A DNA stretch of 6,474 nucleotides, taken from contig JAJCYL010000656.1 in assembly GCA_029262955.1 (NCBI GenBank), positions 1-6,474 of the forward strand, in the 5' to 3' direction. Position 1 is the first letter of the stretch. Each line of letters opens with the position of its first letter. The notes beneath the pieces were generated by a model, which worked only from the letters and a program-made list of their open reading frames with translations, did not search any database and was not told where the DNA came from. This DNA comes from Cytophagales bacterium (lineage in GTDB: Bacteria; Bacteroidota; Bacteroidia; Cytophagales; Cyclobacteriaceae). A program made the position numbers and the translations under genes. Positions 1 to 5,941 of the stretch are shown here, one piece after another.

Positions 1-599
1 TCGGACCATGGCATTTCAACAACCTGGAATAATTCTGCCGATTGATCCCTGAGTTCACCATTCACACTGGCGGTTAACATTTGCGACCATACACTATTAG
101 ATTCACGATCATATGGCATCAAATTAGTATTAAAAAGCAATCCAGAAACACCAAACGTGGTAGTTTTCCCGTTGATTTCCCTATTCCATGCCATTGCGGT
201 ACCTGTTAAAGGACAATAATTTAAGGCTATTTTAGTACCACTTACATCATCGTTACAGATTTCATGCCAGTCAAGAATGTCGTGAGGATAAGCCCTTACA
301 TCATCACCATTTTTGAAACCAATCACTAAATCACCGTCCTCCAATAGGTTCGATGCCTCATTGATGCTGAGAAACTTTGGCTTATCTACCGAGGGTATTC
401 CGTCTTTTCCCGGACCGCCATCAAGTACATTACCAACCGGAATACTCCAGCCATTATCATCAATTGTTTGAGTCTGGCCACCCTGACCATTTACTGCGTT
501 GGTCAGGCCTGAATCTTCATTGTCTGAACAGGAAAAAGAAACAAGCATGACCAGTGCGACTAGCCAAATATTAATTCGCTTTTCTATATTAAGTTTCAT
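1..599 (-). CDS. DUF3179-family lipoprotein, N-terminal 199 residues (3' end beyond the window)
   Basis: The reverse strand from the ATG at 599-597 stays open to the window edge. The first 24 residues form a lipoprotein signal: basic N-terminus (MKLNIEKR), a hydrophobic core, then SFSC with Cys24 as the likely lipid-bearing residue. SDNEDSG follows, an acidic stretch like the signals that send Bacteroidota lipoproteins to the cell surface. A Gly/Asp-rich linker (about 38-70) leads into the DUF3179 domain: FLSINEAS, a YPHDILDWHEICND block (104-117), YCPLTGTAMAW (128-138) and TFGVSGLLFNTNLMPYDRES (149-168). These match blocks of the complete paralogue at 4005-5117. The family's biochemical function is not established. 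Here the second Cys of the CPLC motif is Thr, but Cys115 lies just upstream of Cys129. The ATG overlaps the stop of the barrel gene (ATGA), so the two are probably translationally coupled. Family assignment is firm; substrate and role are unknown. Confidence 0.9.
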   Translation of the reverse strand, partial: MKLNIEKRINIWLVALVMLVSFSCSDNEDSGLTNAVNGQGGQTQTIDDNGWSIPVGNVLDGGPGKDGIPSVDKPKFLSINEASNLLEDGDLVIGFKNGDDVRAYPHDILDWHEICNDDVSGTKIALNYCPLTGTAMAWNREINGKTTTFGVSGLLFNTNLMPYDRESNSVWSQMLTASVNGELRDQSAELFQVVEMPWS

Positions 600-1549
600 A
601 TTGGATTTTTTCTTTTAGTATTAAATCGATAAAAAATTCCGGTATTAAATCTGAAGGTTGGTGATACCTGCGTTCCCCCAACATCCCGGTATATGGGAAT
701 GGCAGCATTTGCCTGGTACGACAGATCTGGAGTTATTTGATAGGAAACCCCCGGATTGATAAAAATAAAGTTCCCTCCGGAATTAGGGTTATCGAATTCA
801 AATGTGGTGTCAGTACCCTGGTGCCTGTAGTTGATTCCGATTGAGGGATCGAAAATAAGGGATCCAATCACAAAACGATCGCTTAAATTAGTATTCAAAA
901 TAAATTCATTCCCAACTTCATAGGTAGTTATGAAGAATGAATCATTCTTACCAGCCAGTCGAAAAGTTGATGTAGCCGAAAACGTGGTCGCTTCACGAAT
1001 GAATTTTGCCGGTACGGACCAGTTGGCCCATAAAATTTGATCCCAGGCTCCACTACCTGGCTGCAAGTCAAGAGGTAATGCAACTCCATTGGAAGTGGAG
1101 AAATCAGAGGCCCCAAGTGGGGCCTTGATTCCTAAACCTACATTCAAACTACTCAAAACCTTGTATTTAACCAGAACAGATGCGTCACCAATACCACTGG
1201 TTTTATCTACCACATCTGCCAGCTTATTATTCCTCTTTTGTCTTACCCAAGATAAAAATATGTCCGCAGACAATCTTTCTGTGAAAGTGTACCCAACTTC
1301 AAACAGAATTGAGTTCGATTCACGACTAAACTCATTAGTATTGAGTTTATCACGTCCTGCCTGAAACCTTGACAACTTATTAAAGTCATAATTCAGCGCA
1401 AGTTGAACAGTTCCAATATCGGCCGACGGCATTCCAAGGTTACCAGACATTGGCACACCACCAGAACAGCATTGAGCTTCAGATTTAATTAATGAAATAA
1501 GGACAATAAAGAACGTCAATACTATCCCCATCAAACCAGTTTCTCTCAT
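596..1549 (-). CDS. Outer-membrane beta-barrel protein (Phenol_MetA_deg/transporter-like), 317 aa
   Basis: A signal peptide covers about residues 1-26 (hydrophobic GIVLTFFIVLISLI, then SEAQ). The mature protein begins CCSGGVPMSGNLG, with vicinal Cys27-Cys28. The remainder is alternating amphipathic strands ending in aromatic residues and turns rich in Asn, Asp and Gly, as in an outer-membrane beta-barrel. The block GIGDASVLVKYKV and the following GLGIKAPLG, plus the C-terminal pattern NPGVSYQITPDLSY...PIYRDVGGTQVSPTFRFNTGIFYRF, resemble the MetA-pathway/transporter barrel family (Pfam PF13557-like). That family name does not imply phenol metabolism. The barrel does not end at its last aromatic residue: a short basic tail, NTKRKNPI, follows. 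Start choice: ATG at 1549-1547 is preceded directly by AGGGG and is followed at once by the signal peptide. It is the first gene of a leftward operon with the DUF3179 lipoprotein (ATGA overlap), so the barrel may anchor or export that partner. Fold is well supported; cargo is unknown. Confidence 0.85.
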   Translation of the reverse strand: MRETGLMGIVLTFFIVLISLIKSEAQCCSGGVPMSGNLGMPSADIGTVQLALNYDFNKLSRFQAGRDKLNTNEFSRESNSILFEVGYTFTERLSADIFLSWVRQKRNNKLADVVDKTSGIGDASVLVKYKVLSSLNVGLGIKAPLGASDFSTSNGVALPLDLQPGSGAWDQILWANWSVPAKFIREATTFSATSTFRLAGKNDSFFITTYEVGNEFILNTNLSDRFVIGSLIFDPSIGINYRHQGTDTTFEFDNPNSGGNFIFINPGVSYQITPDLSYQANAAIPIYRDVGGTQVSPTFRFNTGIFYRFNTKRKNPI

Positions 1550-1598
1550 CCCCTAATTGTCTTTACTTTCTCAGTACTTGAAATTTATCATGATGGTT

Positions 1599-1630
1599 GT
1601 GCACCTAAAAATATATTCGACCAAGTGCAC
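1599..1630. promoter_or_regulatory. Pair of GTGCAC palindromes bracketing a possible leftward -7 element
   Basis: GTGCAC occurs at 1599-1604 and again at 1625-1630, 26 bases apart start to start, which is about two and a half helical turns. The minus-strand sequence between them includes TATATTTT (1615-1608), a near match to the Bacteroidota -7 box. Two protein sites flanking a promoter would suit a repressor or activator of the barrel operon. The motif repeats are seen directly; binding is inference. Confidence 0.35.
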
Positions 1631-1683
1631 ACTCCACCCGTATAAAGGACGATTAGTCAGGATAAAAACGAATATGCAGCTTA

Positions 1684-1708
1684 AGGTGCCGTTAATAGTA
1701 CGGTACTT
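1684..1708. promoter_or_regulatory. Imperfect inverted repeat upstream of the LytS operon
   Basis: AGGTGCCGT (1684-1692) and ACGGTACTT (1700-1708) form a dyad matching at 7 of 9 positions around a 7-base spacer. Both mismatches are G/A changes, which would still pair as G-U in RNA. The dyad ends 56 bases before the kinase start, a typical place for an operator or for structure in the leader. Confidence 0.35.
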
Positions 1709-1764
1709 GGTTTTCGTCGATTAAACACGACAATTGTGCGAAAAACTTATTTCATTTACGATTA

Positions 1765-2805
1765 ATGAGCAGACTACTCACATTAGAAAGTACACGTAAG
1801 AAGATCTTAAGCAGAAATGCGGTAAATCTATACTTGTGGGGAGCATTGATGTCAATTCCTCTAATTTTTTCTTTGACTGCCCATGAAGAGCATTTTCATA
1901 GTTTCAGATCCCTATTCATTTTTGCTCTTTTTTATGCTTTAATCGTTTACTTGAATAATAAAATACTTATCCCGAAGTTTTTCCTCAAAAGACATTACTT
2001 AGTATACTTCACAATTTTGGTTAGCTTGATTGTAGTATGGGCGCTATTTCAAGCTCAATTTGATTTTCTATTTTATGGTTGCAATTGTTTAATCCCAGTC
2101 TCTTCTGACCGAGTCGTTACGGCTGGTTTCCAAGTCTCTTTTTTCGTACTGGCGTTTTCTGCATTTAAACTCATTAGAGATTACCAGGAAAAAGAAAAGG
2201 CTTACGAAGATAGAGAGCTCACAAGAGTTGAAAATGAGCTGTCATTTCTCAGAGATCAAATAAATCCTCATTTTTTATTCAACACACTTAATACATTGTA
2301 TGCTTTTGCCATTGAGAAGTCAGATAGAGTACCCGATTTTATTTTGAAGCTTTCTGAGCTTATGCGATATATGTTGTATGACTGCAATACCAAGTACGTA
2401 TCGCTATCAAAAGAGATAAAATACCTGGAGAACTATATTACCCTGCAACAAATCAGAATGGAGGACAGGGCCAAAGTTGACTTCAAGGTGAATGGTGAAA
2501 CCGCTTTTCACCAGATTGCACCGTCTATTCTGATAACCTTTTTGGAAAACTGCTTCACCCATGGATTTGATAGTCAAAGCGATAACATTCAAATTCTTAT
2601 TGAGATTGAAATTGAGAATGACGTCCTGAAGTTTCGATCAAGAAATAATCGCACATCATCATCTGAGGAAGATGATCAATCATCTGGCATCGGCTTACAG
2701 AACGTAAGAAAACGATTAAACATCTTATATGCCAACAATTACAATTTGACCATTGATACTACAACCGAGTATTATTATGTAAATTTAGAGATCAATCTTA
2801 CCTGA
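1765..2805 (+). CDS. LytS/YehU-type membrane sensor histidine kinase, 346 aa
   Basis: Kinase half of a LytS/LytTR two-component system, expected in the inner membrane. After a basic N-terminus come four hydrophobic segments at about 22-38, 47-64, 80-98 and 119-137. Charges follow the positive-inside rule, giving N-in/C-in topology with short outside loops. A coiled-coil-like linker (138-160) leads to the His_kinase (PF06580) H-box FLRDQINPHFLFNTLN, with His169 as the expected phosphorylation site. The ATPase domain shows its N-box as FLENCFTHGF (259-268) and its glycine box as SSGIGLQNVRKRL (306-318). There is no separate sensor domain, so the signal must come from the membrane or its loops. 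The outside loops hold HEEHFH (40-45) and CNC (106-108), which suggests metal or thiol sensing. No Shine-Dalgarno site precedes the ATG. It is the first gene of a four-gene operon; the regulator starts 2 bases after its stop. Confidence 0.93.
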   Translation: MSRLLTLESTRKKILSRNAVNLYLWGALMSIPLIFSLTAHEEHFHSFRSLFIFALFYALIVYLNNKILIPKFFLKRHYLVYFTILVSLIVVWALFQAQFDFLFYGCNCLIPVSSDRVVTAGFQVSFFVLAFSAFKLIRDYQEKEKAYEDRELTRVENELSFLRDQINPHFLFNTLNTLYAFAIEKSDRVPDFILKLSELMRYMLYDCNTKYVSLSKEIKYLENYITLQQIRMEDRAKVDFKVNGETAFHQIAPSILITFLENCFTHGFDSQSDNIQILIEIEIENDVLKFRSRNNRTSSSEEDDQSSGIGLQNVRKRLNILYANNYNLTIDTTTEYYYVNLEINLT

Positions 2806-2807
2806 GA

Positions 2808-3527
2808 ATGGCTTACCGTTGCCTTATTGTCGAAGATGAAGCCCCTGCACAAAGGGTATTGAAAAAATTTATTTCCGACGTTCCTACCCTACAGTTGGTT
2901 GATTGTACAACTAATGCTTTGGACGCACTTTCGATCTTAAAAGAGCAAAAGATTGATATTCTATTCCTGGACATCAATCTCCCTAAAATCAAAGGAATTG
3001 ACTTTCTCAAATCAATTCAATCACCACCGAAAACCATATTTACAACTGCTTATGCAGAATACGCTGTTGAAAGTTTCGAACTTGATGCAACCGATTATTT
3101 GCTGAAACCATTTTCATTTGAACGTTTCTTGAAGGCAGTGAATAAGGCGATCGATCGAATAAGTGCAAGTATTGAACCTACTGCGGTGGCAACCAAGTTT
3201 GAAAATGAACAAATTCTATTTTTTAGAACCGACAAAAAAATATTTCGCCTTAACCTTTCTGAACTAATTTATATTGAAGGTGAGAAGGACTACGTTAAAA
3301 TAGTTACACTTACCACTAACCATCTTATTTTACAAACGATGAAACATTGGGAGAAGCACCTGCCTTCCAATCAATTCAAAAGGATACATAAATCCTTTAT
3401 CGTGAACTTAAAACGAATTAATTCCATTAATGGTAATGTAGTGGTAATAGGAGAAAAGGAAATTCCCATTGGCAGAAATTTTAAAGAAAGCCTATTATCA
3501 GAAATAGAAAATAAGTATTTAATCTAA
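2808..3527 (+). CDS. LytTR-family response regulator, 239 aa
   Basis: Cytoplasmic DNA-binding partner of the preceding kinase. The receiver domain (about 3-118) has the acidic pair in LIVEDE (Glu9, Asp10, Glu11), the phospho-acceptor Asp55 in LFLDINLP, Thr79/Thr80 and Tyr82 in IFTTAYAEYAVESF, and Lys100 in YLLKPF. The LytTR domain (about 134-236) shows FFRTDKKIFRLNLSELIYIEGEKDYVKI-type strands, the FKRIHKSFIVNLKRI block (190-204) and IPIGRNFKESLL (219-230). Length is typical of the family, and all catalytic residues are intact. The start lies 2 bases after the kinase stop, so the pair should be made together. Likely targets are its own operon and the divergent barrel operon, because both promoters share one gap; this is inferred from position only. 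Confidence 0.95.
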   Translation: MAYRCLIVEDEAPAQRVLKKFISDVPTLQLVDCTTNALDALSILKEQKIDILFLDINLPKIKGIDFLKSIQSPPKTIFTTAYAEYAVESFELDATDYLLKPFSFERFLKAVNKAIDRISASIEPTAVATKFENEQILFFRTDKKIFRLNLSELIYIEGEKDYVKIVTLTTNHLILQTMKHWEKHLPSNQFKRIHKSFIVNLKRINSINGNVVVIGEKEIPIGRNFKESLLSEIENKYLI

Positions 3528-3533
3528 AAAGGT

Positions 3534-3998
3534 ATGATAAAACTTCCATTGGTATTGTTAGCCAGCGCAGTATTGTATTTGATGTCGTTCCGATCTAATA
3601 ACTCAAGTTCAGAAGAGGTCGTTGAGGATAAAATCGACTGGGTTTCAATCGAAGAGGCGCAAGAGTTGGTTAAGGATAATCCGCGCAAAGTATTCATTGA
3701 TATTTACGCTGAATGGTGTGGTTGGTGTAAAGTCATGGATCGCAAAACATTCTCTAACGACAAAGTTTTCAACTATATCAATGAGAATTACTATGCCGTA
3801 AGAATTGATGCTGAAAGTCAAAAAAAAGTGACATTCAATGGTAAAGAGCTCACAGAGCAAGATCTTGTGAAATCATTCAAAGTGCAGGGCCTGCCAACAA
3901 TTGTGTTTATAGACGAAAACTTCAAAAAAGTTAAGCCGGTAGCAGGTTATCAAAATGCATCCCAATTCCTGAAAAGTTTAGAGAAATTCAATAGGTAG
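3534..3998 (+). CDS. Extracytoplasmic thioredoxin-like protein (WCGWCK), 154 aa
   Basis: The N-terminus MIKLPLVLLASAVLYLMSF is a signal peptide or, since no clear cleavage site follows, an uncleaved membrane anchor. A Ser/Glu-rich linker (about 20-33) leads to one thioredoxin fold. Its motifs are DIYAEWCGWCKVMD with active-site Cys62 and Cys65, and GLPTIVF with cis-Pro121. The longer segment between active site and cis-Pro (NGKELTEQDLVKSF) places it with the Thioredoxin_7/COG2143-like group and DsbD C-terminal-like domains, not with cytoplasmic thioredoxin. Expected role: thiol-disulfide exchange in the periplasm. It lies 6 bases after the regulator and 6 bases before the CPLC-type DUF3179 gene, so that protein's cysteines are a natural candidate substrate. 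AAAGGT directly before the ATG is only a poor ribosome site. Fold and active site are clear; substrate is inferred. Confidence 0.92.
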   Translation: MIKLPLVLLASAVLYLMSFRSNNSSSEEVVEDKIDWVSIEEAQELVKDNPRKVFIDIYAEWCGWCKVMDRKTFSNDKVFNYINENYYAVRIDAESQKKVTFNGKELTEQDLVKSFKVQGLPTIVFIDENFKKVKPVAGYQNASQFLKSLEKFNR

Positions 3999-4004
3999 CA
4001 TCCT

Positions 4005-5117
4005 ATGAAATGGACATACATTAGTCTAATTTCCATTGCTCTATCAGTTAATGCAATGGCCCAGGAGAGGTATAATCCAGTCCCCAATCAACCATGGAAG
4101 ACCAACCGCACTAAACATACCGTTCCTTTAAAAGAAATAAAAGTGATTGTTGGGAAAGATCAGATCCCTCCAATCTACAATCCAAACTTTTGGTCCGTAA
4201 AAGAAGCTTCTAAAACATATTTTAAACATGAACCCGTAATCGCTCTGGAAGTCGAGGGTGAGGCAAAAGCATATCCACTAAGCATTCTCATGTATCATGA
4301 AATTGTGAATGATGATATTGGCGGCATTCCGATTATAGCGACTTATTGCCCCCTATGCAATGCAGCAATCGTTTTTGACCGTCGGGTTCAAAAAGATGGC
4401 AAAACCCAAACCCTGACATTTGGAGTTTCAGGCATGCTCAGAAATAGTGATATGGTCATGTGGGATCATGAGACAGAAAGTTGGTGGCAACAAATTACAG
4501 GAGAGGGGATAGTCGGAAACTATGCGGGTACAGATCTCGAACTGCTGCCTTCACTACTTATTTCTTTCGAACAGTTTGCAACTTCTTACCCCGAAGGTTT
4601 AGTTCTGTCAACTAATACCGGTGCCTTCCGAAGTTATGGCTCCAACCCATACGTAAATTATGATTCTTCTAAGCCTTTTCTGTTCAGGGGAAAAACTGAT
4701 TCAAGGCTCCCTGCAATGGAACGGATTATTAACATCAACATTAGCGGTCAAGATTTTATATATCCTTTAAGTATCATTGAGCAAAAGGGAGTTATAAATG
4801 ATAGTCCAAACGGCAATAATGTGGTGCTTTTTTTCCAAAAAGGAGTAAAATCAGCAATGGACAAGTCGGAAATTAAATATTCCAGGGATGTTGGTGCGGT
4901 AACCGTTTATTCTCCAGTCCTCAACGGTGAAATATTAACGTTTACAGTTAAGGACAAAGTCATTAAAGACACTAAGACATCATCAACCTGGTCAATAACA
5001 GGAAAATGCATCGCTGGAGCTTTATCCAGTGAACAACTCCAGCCTATCATTCACGGTAATCACTTTGCATTTGCGTGGCTAGCTGTTAAACCGGAAAGCC
5101 AAATCTATCAACCTTAG
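4005..5117 (+). CDS. Secreted DUF3179-family protein with CPLC motif, 370 aa
   Basis: A signal peptide spans about residues 1-20 (MKWTYISLISIALSVNAMAQ, cleaved after AMA or AMAQ), so the product is periplasmic or secreted. DUF3179 signatures follow: YPLSILMYHEIVNDDIGG (90-107), YCPLCNAAIVFDRR (114-127), TFGVSGMLRNSDMVMWDHET (138-157), WWQQITGEGIVG (160-171) and a C-terminal HFAFAWLA (353-360). Candidate functional residues are His98, Cys115 and Cys118, an arrangement that could hold a metal or form a disulfide. The family has no agreed biochemical role. It is the last gene of the four-gene operon, 6 bases after the thioredoxin, and is a paralogue of the lipoprotein at 1-599, which lacks the second CPLC cysteine. 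Length appears complete; no terminator follows immediately, the nearest strong hairpin being at 5602-5637. Confidence 0.93.
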   Translation: MKWTYISLISIALSVNAMAQERYNPVPNQPWKTNRTKHTVPLKEIKVIVGKDQIPPIYNPNFWSVKEASKTYFKHEPVIALEVEGEAKAYPLSILMYHEIVNDDIGGIPIIATYCPLCNAAIVFDRRVQKDGKTQTLTFGVSGMLRNSDMVMWDHETESWWQQITGEGIVGNYAGTDLELLPSLLISFEQFATSYPEGLVLSTNTGAFRSYGSNPYVNYDSSKPFLFRGKTDSRLPAMERIININISGQDFIYPLSIIEQKGVINDSPNGNNVVLFFQKGVKSAMDKSEIKYSRDVGAVTVYSPVLNGEILTFTVKDKVIKDTKTSSTWSITGKCIAGALSSEQLQPIIHGNHFAFAWLAVKPESQIYQP

Positions 5118-5396
5118 ATGCCCCTGAGAGTTATAAGTGATGCCAGCAAGTAAGACCTTCTGGGGACATGCAACTGATGAACATCTCCGGTATCACATTC
5201 TTTGCCTTATTTGCTGTTTTTTACAAAAAATTTCTTGAAACCAACTATCTCCCAGGCAAAGCCATTGGGGTATTTCGAAAGGGCCGAAAGAAATGTAGAA
5301 CCAAGAATCCAAAAATCCAAAAGGAAGATTTAATTAGGACAATGAGTGCTACCATAATGAACCTCACTGCAATATTCAAGAGTTAATGTAATCTGA

Positions 5397-5445
5397 GAGA
5401 TTCCTGCCCGCCTTTGCCGGTCAGGCAGGCGTGCGCAGGATGACG
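5397..5445 (+). repeat. REP-like palindromic element, copy 1
   Basis: It begins GAGATTCCTGCC and ends GCGCAGGATGACG. TCCTGC (5402-5407) pairs with GCAGGA (5435-5440), and inside this CCTGCC (5403-5408) can alternatively pair with GGCAGG (5424-5429). Its ends match those of two further elements within 330 bases, which marks it as one of a dispersed family and not a lone hairpin. Confidence 0.65.
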
Positions 5446-5531
5446 GGAATTCATTGGGTGACGGAAGTCACTTAATTTAAGGATCTCTCAATATTTGTAG
5501 TTGGGGCAGAACAGACACATAATAAACAAAA

Positions 5532-5584
5532 CGTCATTCCAGAATTTTTCTCTTTAAGATTAAGAGCAAAATATCAGGAATCTC
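5532..5584 (-). repeat. REP-like element, copy 2, inverted
   Basis: Read on the minus strand it begins GAGATTCCTG and ends CTGGAATGACG, the same ends as copy 1, but the interior is AT-rich and unrelated. Copies 1 and 2 therefore face each other and could form a large stem-loop across 5397-5584. Confidence 0.55.
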
Positions 5585-5594
5585 AGCCTGAGAT
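5580..5594. repeat. 15-base palindrome ATCTCAG-C-CTGAGAT
   Basis: Perfect 7-base arms around a single central C sit at the junction of REP-like copy 2 and the terminator hairpin. A one-base spacer suits a DNA-binding or cleavage site better than an RNA hairpin. The palindrome could be part of the repeat element's border. Confidence 0.4.
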
Positions 5595-5601
5595 ACCCGA
5601 T

Positions 5602-5637
5602 AAAATGAGCCTTTTATAAAACTTAAAGGCTCATTTT
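5602..5637 (+). terminator. Strong Rho-independent terminator hairpin, possibly bidirectional
   Basis: AAAATGAGCCTTT (5602-5614) pairs perfectly over 13 bases with AAAGGCTCATTTT (5625-5637) around a 10-base loop, followed by one more T. The arms bring their own A and T runs, so the structure could also work on the minus strand. It is the first good terminator downstream of the LytS-DUF3179 operon, although 485 bases beyond its last stop codon, which would imply a long 3' untranslated tail. Confidence 0.7.
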
Positions 5638-5676
5638 TCGAGTATGACGATTTCTATTAATCGCACTCAGGTATTT

Positions 5677-5723
5677 AGATTCCTGCTCCCGCGAGCAATA
5701 TAGCAATCGGGACACAGAATGAC
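5677..5723 (+). repeat. REP-like element, copy 3
   Basis: It begins AGATTCCTGC and ends CAGAATGAC, close to the ends of copies 1 and 2 and in the same orientation as copy 1. Internal inverted arms are TCCCG (5687-5691) with CGGGA (5708-5712), and GCTC (5685-5688) with GAGC (5693-5696). Confidence 0.5.
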
Positions 5724-5770
5724 ATTTTACAGGAACTCCGAGGCAGAGAGCCTCCAGGAATTCTTTAGAT

Positions 5771-5809
5771 TAAAAAAAGAAAGCAGGCTCCGTTTCCGAA
5801 AGCCTGCTC
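5771..5809 (-). terminator. Minus-strand Rho-independent terminator
   Basis: On the minus strand AGCAGGCT (5808-5801) pairs with AGCCTGCT (5789-5782) across an 11-base loop, extended by a G-T wobble, and is followed by TTTCTTTTTTT. The 8-base GC-rich stem plus T-run is a textbook terminator. No protein gene reads leftward into it, which suggests a short untranslated transcript from the region to its right. Confidence 0.65.
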
Positions 5810-5941
5810 CAATCACCAACCTAACCAATATTATCTTTACTGAGTATGTTCTATCCTATAGAAACCAATTCAGTTACACTGCAATAACGAAATTGATTGT
5901 CATAAAGTTTTATTCACTCTAAAAAATTTTTCAATGAACCA

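Larger units (their letters stand above)
1550..1764. promoter_or_regulatory. Divergent control region between the barrel operon and the LytS operon
   Basis: This 215-base gap must hold both divergent promoters. It contains two perfect GTGCAC palindromes (1599-1604, 1625-1630), an imperfect dyad (1684-1708) and three copies of CGATTA (1650-1655, 1718-1723, 1759-1764). On the minus strand TATATTTT (1615-1608) is one base away from the Bacteroidota -7 consensus TAnnTTTG. No convincing TTTG -33 element is seen at the right spacing, and no clear -7 box is seen for the rightward operon. A LytTR regulator encoded next door is an obvious candidate to bind here, but the operator is not identified. Confidence 0.6.

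Noticed and set aside
1089..1364. 91-codon rightward open frame opposite the barrel gene
   Set aside because: It lies wholly antisense to a well-supported beta-barrel coding sequence and shows no domain or start signal.
1574..1709. GTACTTG direct repeat at 1574-1580 and 1703-1709
   Set aside because: The copies are 129 bases apart with no extended match, too little to call a paired site.
1674..1724. 16-codon leader peptide (MQLKVPLIVRYLVFVD) ahead of the kinase
   Set aside because: No ribosome site, no run of regulatory codons and no attenuator hairpin with a T-run follow it; chance is likely.
5168..5386. 72-codon rightward open frame after the DUF3179 gene
   Set aside because: It has a hydrophobic start but then a low-complexity basic stretch, with no family pattern or start context. 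It fits chance or a decayed fragment better than a gene.
5458..5471. Short inverted repeat GTGAC/GTCAC after REP-like copy 1
   Set aside because: Arms of only 5 bases with no T-run; not distinguishable from chance or from the edge of the repeat.
5719..5922. 67-codon rightward open frame
   Set aside because: It begins inside REP-like copy 3 and runs through the minus-strand terminator hairpin, so its codons are explained by those elements.
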